This document shows, one piece after another, positions 57,285 through 64,000 of a stretch of 64,000 nt of DNA (the stretch's first letter is position 1; every line of letters starts with the position of its first letter). The stretch is taken from the NCBI GenBank assembly GCA_040756415.1, contig JBFLYZ010000009.1, forward strand, positions 15,680 through 79,679, in the 5' to 3' direction. A model generated the notes under the pieces. It ran no database searches and was not told the DNA's origin. It saw only the letters and a list, made by a program, of their open reading frames with translations. The translations under genes were made by a program, and so were the position numbers. This DNA comes from JBFLYZ01 sp040756415 (GTDB lineage: Bacteria > Bacteroidota > Bacteroidia > JADZBD01).

Positions 57285-58274
57285 TCAGGAAGGGTACTGT
57301 TCAGACAGCCAATGGATGGTACGGGCAATGGCCTCTTTCATCGGGGTGACGGTGTATCCCAGCTCTTTCTCGGCCTTCTCGGTCGAGGCGGTCCAGTTGG
57401 CCTTGTATTTCTGCAGCCAGCTTTTGGTGATCATGGGCTCGATACCGAAATAATCGCCCAGGAAATCGCTCAGCGCCCCGTATGCTGCAAAGGCCCCGAG
57501 GGGTATGCTGATGAGGCCGTATTCCTTACCATGCACCTCGGCTATTTTTTTGATGAGCTGGTTGTACGAAACATTTTCCCCTCCCAGTATATACCGTTCT
57601 CCGCTCCGGCCCTTTTCCATGGCCAGGAAGTGCCCCCTTATCACATCGTCCACGTAAGCGTAATTACCTATCTCCTGCCCGCTCCCCGGCTGGAAGCGCC
57701 ACCGCCCCCGGGTATACTTATACACAATATTGGTCACGGAGTTGCTTTTGCTCAGCGGGCCCGGGCCGAACACCCGGGTAGGGTTCACGATCACGATATC
57801 GTATCCCTCCTTCGATCTTTTCCTTATAAGCTCTTCTGCGGCAAATTTTGAACGCTCGTATCCGCTGTAAAGGAAAGCGGGCGGCAGCAGGCCTTCGTGC
57901 ACCGGCTGCCCGTTTACCGAGGGGCCTATCGTACCGGCCGTAGAGGTCATAACGATACGCCCGGCACCGTTCTTCCTGGCCGCCTCGATCACGTTTTCGG
58001 TGCCGGTCACATTGATATCGAAAAATATTTTTTCGCTGGGAGCCCAATTGTTGGCCAGGGCGGCCACATGGTAAACCTGCGAAACATTGCGGGTGGCCTT
58101 ATCCAGGCTCTCTTTGTCCAGGATATCGCCCTTCACGATCTCGATGTTGGGATGGCGGAGCAGGGCGCTTTCGCGGGTACGCACCATCGCCCTTACTTTT
58201 TTCCCCGACTGCGCCAACTGGCTGGCCAGCCTGGCAGCGATAAATCCTCCCGCCCCCGTTACCAGTATCCTCAT
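57285..58274 (-). CDS. NAD(P)-dependent epimerase/dehydratase (extended SDR), second copy
   Basis: 329 residues. ILVTGAGGFIAARLASQLAQ is the cofactor site (the last Gly of GxxGxxG is Ala), MTSTAGTIG has the catalytic Ser/Thr region and YERSK (YxxxK) is near 142. DIVIVNPTRVFGPGPLS and YVDDVIRGHFLAME place it in the same DFR/3-beta-HSD-like branch as 52625-53638, of which it is a paralogue. It starts one base after the dihydroorotase stop. Confidence 0.9.
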   Translation of the reverse strand: MRILVTGAGGFIAARLASQLAQSGKKVRAMVRTRESALLRHPNIEIVKGDILDKESLDKATRNVSQVYHVAALANNWAPSEKIFFDINVTGTENVIEAARKNGAGRIVMTSTAGTIGPSVNGQPVHEGLLPPAFLYSGYERSKFAAEELIRKRSKEGYDIVIVNPTRVFGPGPLSKSNSVTNIVYKYTRGRWRFQPGSGQEIGNYAYVDDVIRGHFLAMEKGRSGERYILGGENVSYNQLIKKIAEVHGKEYGLISIPLGAFAAYGALSDFLGDYFGIEPMITKSWLQKYKANWTASTEKAEKELGYTVTPMKEAIARTIHWLSEQYPS

Positions 58275-58275
58275 G

Positions 58276-59613
58276 TTACCTTTTAAATAGAAGACGGCTT
58301 CCCTTTACCGATTCATCGAACCGGCCGTTCGAATAGGTCAGGTGCCCGTTCACAAATGTATGGGTAACTCTCGAACGGAAAGTAGTGCCCTCGAAAGGCG
58401 ACCAGCCGCACTTGTACAGGATATTCTCACGCGCTACCGTCCAGGGAGCGTTCATATCCACCAGCACCAGGTCGGCAAAATACCCTTCGCGTATATAGCC
58501 CCTCCGGTCTACCTGAAAGCAATCGGCTACCGCATGGCTCATTTTTTCAGCCACCTTTTCCACCGTCAGTTTCTTCTGATGCGCCAGCTCCAGCATGGCT
58601 GCCAGCGCGTGCTGCACAAGCGGCCCACCCGAGGGCGCCTTGGCGTATGCCTGGTTTTTTTCTTCCAGCGTATGCGGGGCGTGATCGGTACAGATAACGT
58701 CAATGCGGTTCTCCAGCACGCCCTTCAATACCGCATCGCGGTCCCTTTTTGTTTTCACGGCAGGGTTCCACTTGATGAGATTACCTTTCGCGCTGTAATC
58801 CTCATCCGTGAACCACAGGTGATGGACACAGGCCTCGGCCGTGATTCGCTTTTTCGAAAGCGGCACCGTATTGTCGAAAAGAGACAGCTCTTTTTCGGTC
58901 GAAATATGAAGGATATGCAGGCGCCCATGGTATTTCTTGGCCAGCTCAACGGCCAGGGAGGACGAACGGTAGCATGCTTCCGCGCTGCGGATCAGCGGAT
59001 GGCATTCAACCGGTATGTCGTCCCCGTACTTGGCCCTGAACGTTTCCAGGTTGGCGCGTATGGTCGACTCATCCTCGCAATGCGTGGCGATAAGCAGCTT
59101 GCACCTGGAAAAAAGGCCCTCCAGTGTGGCGCGGTTATCCACCAGCATATTACCGGTCGAAGAGCCCATGAACACCTTTACCCCGCACACGCTTGCGGGG
59201 TCGGTTCGAAGCACCTCCTCTATATTTTCGTTGGAGGCGCCCATGAAAAAAGAATAGTTGGCAAGCGAAACCTCTGCCGCGCGCCTGTACTTTTGCTCCA
59301 GCAGCTCCTGGGTCAGGGTGTTGGGCACCGTATTCGGCATTTCCATAAAGGAAGTTATCCCGCCAGCAACGGCCGCCCTGGCCTCCGTATAGATCTCGGC
59401 CTTATGGGTGAGCCCGGGCTCACGGAAATGAACCTGGTCATCGATCAGCCCGGGAAGAAGATAGGTCCCCTTCGCATCGATCACCCGGGTTGCCGAGGCC
59501 GTTATCTCGCTTTCCGAAATTTTATCGATCAGGCCATCCCGGATCAGAACATGACCCCTGAAGGTATTTCCTTCATTCACGATGTTCGCGTTCCTGATCA
59601 GTATGGACGACAT
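58276..59613 (-). CDS. pyrC: Dihydroorotase, Bacteroidota type
   Basis: 445 residues of the amidohydrolase superfamily; it makes dihydroorotate from carbamoyl aspartate in pyrimidine synthesis. LPGLIDDQVHFREPGLTHKA (53-72) is the metal-site strand; Gln60 stands where the first His of HxH is usual, while His62 and the substrate Arg64 are present. VKVFMGSSTGNM carries the carboxylated-Lys position, ILHISTEKEL the His, and ICTDHAPHTLEEK the catalytic Asp. PSGGPLVQHAL near 330 is typical. Coupled to the M28 gene by a one-base overlap. Confidence 0.92.
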   Translation of the reverse strand: MSSILIRNANIVNEGNTFRGHVLIRDGLIDKISESEITASATRVIDAKGTYLLPGLIDDQVHFREPGLTHKAEIYTEARAAVAGGITSFMEMPNTVPNTLTQELLEQKYRRAAEVSLANYSFFMGASNENIEEVLRTDPASVCGVKVFMGSSTGNMLVDNRATLEGLFSRCKLLIATHCEDESTIRANLETFRAKYGDDIPVECHPLIRSAEACYRSSSLAVELAKKYHGRLHILHISTEKELSLFDNTVPLSKKRITAEACVHHLWFTDEDYSAKGNLIKWNPAVKTKRDRDAVLKGVLENRIDVICTDHAPHTLEEKNQAYAKAPSGGPLVQHALAAMLELAHQKKLTVEKVAEKMSHAVADCFQVDRRGYIREGYFADLVLVDMNAPWTVARENILYKCGWSPFEGTTFRSRVTHTFVNGHLTYSNGRFDESVKGSRLLFKR

Positions 59614-60851
59614 CAGAATGTTACCGGCAGTTTTACTTCCTTCCCATCGCGCAGAACGGTCACGGTAACCGTATCGCCCTTGTTGTAGCCCGACAATGCT
59701 TTCATATAATCCATGGTGCTGCCTACCGGCTTATCGCCCAGCATGATGATCACGTCTCCCTTCTGCAGGCCGGCCTTGGCGGCAGGCTTGCCATCGGTCA
59801 CACCGTCAATCCGCATACCCTTTCCCTCGTACGTGTAGTCGGGCATTACACCCATGGTGACCTTGGATGTGGATTTACCCGTATCCGGGGACTTCGTTTT
59901 CTGGAACTTCAGCTTAGGCAGCTTTTCCGTCTCCCCGATCACCTTAATGATGAACTCAAGCACCTGCTTCTCGCCTTCATAATTGATCTTCTCCACATCA
60001 TCGCTCGGTTTGTGATAATCGGCATGCTGCCCGGTGAAGAAGTGCAGCACGGGAATGTCTTTCAGGTAGAACGAGGTCTGATCGGAAGGCCCTATTCCCG
60101 CGCTGTCCTTTTTAATGCTGAAATCGCTTTTGATCCAGTCGATGATAGGTACCCACTCGGGGGCTGTGCCTACTCCATAAATAATGACCCTTTTCGTGGA
60201 ATCGTTGAGCCGGCCAATCATATCCATATTGATCATGTAATTTACCTTGGCCAGATCGATGGTCGGGCTCTCGCAGTACTTCTTGGAGCCATACAGGCCC
60301 AGCTCCTCGCCCGAAAAACAAATGAACAGGAAGTTGAACTTCTCCTTTACATCGTTGGTGCTGAAGTACCGGGCCAGCTCCAGGACGCCCGCCACGCCCG
60401 AGGCATTATCGTCAGCCCCGTTGTGTATCTTGCCTTCGGGGTTCGCGTCAAGCGAGTTGTGATCATGGCCCTGCCCTAAATGATCGTAGTGGGCACCGAT
60501 CACCACGGTATATTCGGCCCCATTGTCAAGATACCCCACCAGGTTGTTGCCCATCCGCTCAGGGAACTCTATTTCGGTCGAGTCGGTCTTCTTGGGAGCG
60601 GGCTTGAATTTGAAATTATAATAGTAGGAGTTCCCGTTACCTTTGGGGACAAGCTTATATTCCTTGAACCGCTTGGTAATATAGACCGCGGCCTTCTTCT
60701 CGCCTTCGCTGCCGGTTCCCCGGCCCTCCAGCTCGTCAGCGGCCAGGTAGGTAATGTGCTTTTTCAGATTATCCGTACTGATCCCCTTCTGCGGGTAAGC
60801 CGGAACTGCGAACAGCAACAGGATGAATAGAGGTAAGGCGCGCTTTGTCAT
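59613..60851 (-). CDS. Secreted M28 zinc peptidase with PDZ domain
   Basis: 412 residues. A signal peptide (ALPLFILLLFAVPAYPQ) leads to the M28 domain: IGAHYDHLGQGHDHNS (first zinc His), NGADDNASGVAGVLELAR (bridging Asp), CFSGEELGLYGSK (catalytic Glu-Glu) and LHFFTGQHADYHKPSDDVEK (last His). The C-terminal PDZ (about 320-405, GMRIDGVTDGKPAAKAGLQK, GDVIIMLGDKPVGS) may bind substrate tails. It is an aminopeptidase acting in the periplasm or outside. A -7 box lies 21 bases before the ATG. Confidence 0.95.
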   Translation of the reverse strand: MTKRALPLFILLLFAVPAYPQKGISTDNLKKHITYLAADELEGRGTGSEGEKKAAVYITKRFKEYKLVPKGNGNSYYYNFKFKPAPKKTDSTEIEFPERMGNNLVGYLDNGAEYTVVIGAHYDHLGQGHDHNSLDANPEGKIHNGADDNASGVAGVLELARYFSTNDVKEKFNFLFICFSGEELGLYGSKKYCESPTIDLAKVNYMINMDMIGRLNDSTKRVIIYGVGTAPEWVPIIDWIKSDFSIKKDSAGIGPSDQTSFYLKDIPVLHFFTGQHADYHKPSDDVEKINYEGEKQVLEFIIKVIGETEKLPKLKFQKTKSPDTGKSTSKVTMGVMPDYTYEGKGMRIDGVTDGKPAAKAGLQKGDVIIMLGDKPVGSTMDYMKALSGYNKGDTVTVTVLRDGKEVKLPVTF

Positions 60852-60872
60852 AACAACAGGTATTTATCAGCA

Positions 60873-60880
60873 CAAAAATA
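60873..60880 (-). promoter_or_regulatory. -7 box for the M28 peptidase/pyrC operon
   Basis: On the minus strand TATTTTTG, an exact TAnnTTTG, ends 21 bases before the ATG at 60851. The operon would run through pyrC, the epimerase and the acyltransferase. Confidence 0.5.
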
Positions 60881-60916
60881 GCACAAAAACGCGCAGAAGG
60901 GAGTATCGTCCGGAGA

Positions 60917-61630
60917 TTACGGGATCTTCATGAAACGGAGCTGCAGCACTCCCAGGAAGCCTTCCTTGAATATTTTGCCGCTCATCTTGGAAACCCCGAA
61001 CTGGCGGTCGATAAAGGTAATAGGGACCTCCACGATCCTGAAACCCGACTTACGCGTACGGTATTTCATTTCTATCTGGAAGGCATATCCTACGTACCGC
61101 ACCTTGTCGAGCCCAATGGTCTCCAGCACTTTTCTGCGGTAGCATTTGAATCCTGCCGTAGTGTCCTTTATTCCTATCCACAGCACCATGCGCACGTAGA
61201 TGGAGGCAAAGTAGGACATGAGCAGGCGGTTCAGCGGCCAGTTGCGTATGCGGCCGCCCTTTACATAGCGCGAGCCGATGGCCAGGTCGGCACCGCTCAG
61301 GCAGGCGTCCCGCAAGCGCAGCAGGTCATCGGGGTTATGGGAAAAATCGCAATCCATTTCGAATATCAGCTCATAGCCGCGGCTCAGGGCCCATTTAAAA
61401 CCATGTATGTAAGCGGTTCCCAGCCCCAGCTTGCCCCTGCGCTCTTCCAGGAAAAGCCGGCCGGGAAACTCAGGCATAAGCCTCCTCACAATATCGGCCG
61501 TGCCATCGGGCGACCCGTCATCCACCACCAGCAGGTGAAAGGAAACGGGCAGGGAAAAGACCTTGCGCACCATGCGCTCGATATTTTCCTTCTCGTTGTA
61601 TGTTGGGAGTATTACAAGCGAGTCGGTCAC
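60917..61630 (-). CDS. Polyprenol monophosphomannose synthase-like GT2
   Basis: 237 residues. ILPTYNEKENIERMVRKVFS opens the GT2 domain. VVDDGSPDGTADIVRRLM, RRGKLGLGTAYIHGFKWAL and EMDCDFSHNPDDLLRL (DxD) follow; GSRYVKGGRIRNWPLNRLL and DTTAGFKCYRRKVLETIG are the hallmark of DPM1/Ppm1 enzymes that make polyprenyl-phosphate mannose. No membrane tail, so it is the single-domain form. It gives the cell a second route to lipid-linked hexose, besides 12101-12817. The 85-base gap upstream shows a weak promoter-like TACTTTTA on the minus strand. Confidence 0.95.
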   Translation of the reverse strand: MTDSLVILPTYNEKENIERMVRKVFSLPVSFHLLVVDDGSPDGTADIVRRLMPEFPGRLFLEERRGKLGLGTAYIHGFKWALSRGYELIFEMDCDFSHNPDDLLRLRDACLSGADLAIGSRYVKGGRIRNWPLNRLLMSYFASIYVRMVLWIGIKDTTAGFKCYRRKVLETIGLDKVRYVGYAFQIEMKYRTRKSGFRIVEVPITFIDRQFGVSKMSGKIFKEGFLGVLQLRFMKIP

Positions 61631-61715
61631 AACGGCATTATTTGGGCTAAGTTACTCAGGTAAAAGTATACAAGCAAAAAATAACAAAGATTAACATAAC
61701 GGCTTCCGGTATACT

Positions 61716-62159
61716 TTATTGTGCAAGCAGCCTGCGGTGATAGTTGATCTGCCCGAGATGATAGTTGAGGTGGGAAGCCAGTATGATGAGGACCTGCAGT
61801 GTTTTGCGCCTGCCCATGAACTCGATCGGAAAATCCCTGCTCAGGTCCTCATCGCTGAGACGCGCCAGGGTTTTCCTGACAACGTCCAGCGCATCATCCA
61901 GCCCTGCCAGCAGTTGTTCCCTGGGAATATCTCGATCCGAAAACTCCTTGTCGCGCTGGCGCACATACCCGGTATTACCGAGCACCGCGCCAATAAAATG
62001 CCTGAGGTTGCCGGCCAGGTGCAGGGCAAGCGTTCCCGCTGAGTTCCTGACATCGCCTTGTACGAGCCAGAGATCGCCTTCGTTCGCATACAGAGCGATC
62101 TCCTCCTTTACTTTAACGATATCCCGCTCAAAGAGCTCGAGAAATAACTGCGCTGTCAT
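61716..62159 (-). CDS. DinB-like (DUF1572) protein
   Basis: 147 residues, a four-helix bundle of the DinB/DUF1572 type. ALHLAGNLRHFIGAVLG near 50 and ILASHLNYHLGQINYHRRLL near 130 provide the three His positions used for metal binding in the fold. Members include bacillithiol S-transferases and uncharacterised stress proteins; the substrate here is unknown. It overlaps the upstream acs stop by ATGA. Confidence 0.88.
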   Translation of the reverse strand: MTAQLFLELFERDIVKVKEEIALYANEGDLWLVQGDVRNSAGTLALHLAGNLRHFIGAVLGNTGYVRQRDKEFSDRDIPREQLLAGLDDALDVVRKTLARLSDEDLSRDFPIEFMGRRKTLQVLIILASHLNYHLGQINYHRRLLAQ

Positions 62160-64000
62160 AATGCCCCCTGTTTTATTTCTTCCACTACCGAAGGATCGAG
62201 CAGGGTTGAAGTGTCTCCCAGGCTGGAAACGTCTCCTTCCGCTATCTTGCGTAGTATACGCCTCATGATCTTGCCCGAGCGGGTCTTGGGAAGGCCTTTC
62301 ACGACCTGAATCTTATCCGGCTTGGCGATAGGGCCCATGAATTTGTTCACCGTTTCGATGATCTCTTTCTTCAGCAGGTCAACATCCTTCCGGCCGCGCT
62401 CGTCAATGACAAACGCGTAGATGCCCCATCCCTTGATCTGATGCGGAAAGCCTACCACCGCGCTTTCCACTATATCCGGGTGCTGGTTGATGGCGTTCTC
62501 GATCTCGGCAGTGCCCAGCAGGTGACCCGATACCTTTATTACATCGTCTACTCTCCCGGTGATGCGGTAATAGCCTTCGCTGTCCCTGCGGCAGCCGTCA
62601 CCGGTAAAATAATATCCCCTGAACTGAGAGAAATAGGCTTCGCGGCACCGCTCATGATTGCGGTACGTTGTGCGGATGATACCCGGCCAGGGAAACTTCA
62701 TGCATAAACGGCCTTCCGCGTTATTGCCGCTCACCTCGTTCCCATTTTCATCAAGCAGCACAGGCTGGACCCCGGGCAACGGCAAAGTGGCAAATCCCGG
62801 TTTGACGGGAGTAATGCCCGCCAGCGGAGAAATCATAATACCTCCCGTTTCGGTCTGCCACCAGGTATCCACTACCGGGCATCTTTCCTTGCCTATGTTC
62901 TTGTGATACCAATGCCAGGCCTCCTCGTTGATGGGCTCGCCCACCGTTCCCAGCACCCGCAGCGAATCGAGGCGGTACGGCTTCACGAAACCGAGCCCCA
63001 TGGCCTCGAGCGACCGGATGGCCGTGGGAGCGGTATAGAAGATGTTTACCTTGTATTTATCTATTACCTGCCAGAAACGCCCGGCATCAGGATAGGTGGG
63101 AATGCCTTCGAACATAAGCGTGGTAGCCCCGGCAAGCAAAGGTCCGTACACGAGGTACGAATGGCCGGTGATCCAGCCCACATCGGCCGTGCACCAGTAT
63201 ACTTCTCCTTCGTTATACTGAAAAACATTCCTGAACGTATAGTCTGCAAATACCATGTAGCCGGCCGTGCTGTGCACCACTCCTTTCGGCTTGCCGGTAG
63301 AGCCGGAGGTATATAATATGAACAGCATATCCTCGCTGTCCATGACCTCTGCCGGGCAAGCGGCTCCAGCGGCTTTCACCTCATCGTGCCACCAGGTATC
63401 CCGGCCGGCACGCATCACAACCTGGGCATGCGTGCGCTGGAGCACGATAACGTTTTTGACCGAAGGGCAGCTCTTCAGCGCCTGGTCGACCACTTCCTTG
63501 AGCGGTATGATCTTGGCCCCGCGATAAGCCCCATCGGCCGTGATCACCATGCTGCAGTCAGCATCGTGTATCCGGTCGGCCAGGGATTGAAAGGAAAATC
63601 CTCCAAAGACCACCGAGTGTATGGCGCCTATGCGCGCGCAGGCCAGCACGGCAACGGCCAGCTCGGGCACCATGGGCATGTAAATGCAGATACGATCTCC
63701 TTTCTTTGCGCCTTTATTCTTCAGCACATTGGCAAAGCGGCACACCTCTTCATGTAATTCGCGGTACGACAACCTTCTTCCTTTTTCGTTCGGGTCATTA
63801 GGCTCCCACAGGATAGCGGTTTGATCTGCCCTGGAAGAAAGATGCCTGTCCAGGCAGTTTTCAGTGATGTTGAGCTGGCCACCGATGAACCATTTTACGT
63901 CCGGCCCGGTAAAATTCCATTCCAGCACTTTGTTCCACTTTTTTTTCCATAAAAAACCTTCCGCTATCCCGGCCCAAAAGGCTTCGGGGTTATCCAGGCT
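62156..64000 (-). CDS. acs: Acetyl-CoA synthetase (partial; 5' end beyond the window)
   Basis: 615 codons are visible and the frame is still open at base 64000, so perhaps 20-40 residues are missing. It activates acetate to acetyl-CoA via acetyl-AMP. LYTSGSTGKPKGVVHSTAGY is the P-loop, WWQTETGGIMISP the adenylation motif, YYFTGDGCRRDSEGYYRITG and VIKVSGHLLGTAEIENAI the hinge region, and PKTRSGKIMRRILRKIA the catalytic Lys (acetylation site). A GTG at 63926-63928 is in frame but lies inside the domain (DNPEAFWAGI upstream is family-typical), so it is not the start. The DinB-like gene follows by ATGA. Confidence 0.96.
   Translation of the reverse strand, partial: SLDNPEAFWAGIAEGFLWKKKWNKVLEWNFTGPDVKWFIGGQLNITENCLDRHLSSRADQTAILWEPNDPNEKGRRLSYRELHEEVCRFANVLKNKGAKKGDRICIYMPMVPELAVAVLACARIGAIHSVVFGGFSFQSLADRIHDADCSMVITADGAYRGAKIIPLKEVVDQALKSCPSVKNVIVLQRTHAQVVMRAGRDTWWHDEVKAAGAACPAEVMDSEDMLFILYTSGSTGKPKGVVHSTAGYMVFADYTFRNVFQYNEGEVYWCTADVGWITGHSYLVYGPLLAGATTLMFEGIPTYPDAGRFWQVIDKYKVNIFYTAPTAIRSLEAMGLGFVKPYRLDSLRVLGTVGEPINEEAWHWYHKNIGKERCPVVDTWWQTETGGIMISPLAGITPVKPGFATLPLPGVQPVLLDENGNEVSGNNAEGRLCMKFPWPGIIRTTYRNHERCREAYFSQFRGYYFTGDGCRRDSEGYYRITGRVDDVIKVSGHLLGTAEIENAINQHPDIVESAVVGFPHQIKGWGIYAFVIDERGRKDVDLLKKEIIETVNKFMGPIAKPDKIQVVKGLPKTRSGKIMRRILRKIAEGDVSSLGDTSTLLDPSVVEEIKQGAL

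Noticed and set aside
58342..59688. Open frame of 448 codons opposite dihydroorotase
   Set aside because: The - strand pyrC is unmistakable; the + frame shows only Arg/His/Gln-rich noise.
1..64000. CRISPR arrays, tRNA or rRNA genes, integron or IS elements
   Set aside because: No spaced direct repeats, cloverleaf-like or rRNA-like stretches, or transposase motifs were seen. Intergenic gaps are all too short (at most about 170 bases) for most of these.

Overview
The window looks like a chromosomal segment of a moderately GC-rich member of the Bacteroidota. Evidence: a secreted M14 carboxypeptidase with a C-terminal type IX secretion (Por) sorting domain; many upstream elements matching the Bacteroidota -7 box TAnnTTTG rather than a sigma70 -10 box; few Shine-Dalgarno sequences; families largely confined to the phylum (DUF4286, DUF4296, an L21 with a Lys/Ala-rich tail, a carboxypeptidase-regulatory/plug protein); and lipoproteins with acidic residues just after the lipid-modified Cys. 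Gene density is very high. No gene-free stretch reaches 300 bases, and I found no tRNA, rRNA, CRISPR array or classical insertion sequence.

Layout. 1-8156 (+) is a surface-glycan operon: hexapeptide acyltransferase (cut by the window edge), sugar aminotransferase, family-2 glycosyltransferase, two large membrane GT-C-like proteins with TPR tails, and a NodU/CmcH carbamoyltransferase. It converges on a six-gene operon (8158-12817, -): DPM-like glycosyltransferase, DUF2304, an unknown protein, GMC oxidoreductase, NAD epimerase and methyltransferase. 12976-15186 is recQ. 15203-20130 (-) holds a 1107-residue propeller/barrel outer-membrane protein, a TauE exporter and an M20 amidohydrolase. 20233-24813 has an MBL hydrolase, a stand-alone EF-Tu domain-III-like protein, kynurenine monooxygenase and a TPR-SpoIIE phosphatase. 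24923-31192 has the T9SS carboxypeptidase, a DUF922 protein, heme A synthase, two small beta-barrel proteins and an orphan TonB-plug protein. 31365-33066 is an ECF sigma/anti-sigma pair. 33067-37189 has an aldehyde dehydrogenase, a heavy-metal-associated protein, a YVTN-propeller lipoprotein and an EamA transporter. 37277-39426 is rplU-rpmA and serS. 39428-43595 has a lipoprotein, a TPR protein, DUF4286, a small AT-rich ORF, and rsmA with a nuclease cassette fused to its 5' end. 43582-50224 has a GDSL-like lipoprotein, a NifU-domain protein, Mrp, an alkyltransferase-like protein, trmB, a GT-B glycosyltransferase, carbonic anhydrase and two paralogous lipoproteins. 50274-64000 has a LuxE-like protein, tyrS, several SDR/epimerases, a VOC protein, PlsC, dihydroorotase, an M28 peptidase, a second DPM-like glycosyltransferase, a DinB-like protein and a partial acs.

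The most unusual features are two sharply AT-rich patches in an otherwise GC-rich background. One is a DUF559 (Vsr-like PD-(D/E)XK) cassette bounded by two 17-bp palindromes that differ at one base. It lies directly against the first codon of rsmA and reads into it without a stop. The other is the 3' half of tyrS, which changes from about 60% to about 33% GC just after the KMSKS-equivalent codons. The same TyrRS reads GVGN where HIGH is expected. A third theme is loss of catalytic residues in recognisable enzyme folds: GDSL-like, DUF922, pseudo-peptidase, ATL and dihydroorotase.

The two glycan operons may work together. The - strand operon has the parts to make and remodel a polyprenyl-phosphate sugar (GT2, DUF2304, an FAD oxidoreductase, an NAD epimerase, a methyltransferase). 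The + strand operon has the GT-C-type membrane enzymes that use such donors. This is inference from gene content only.
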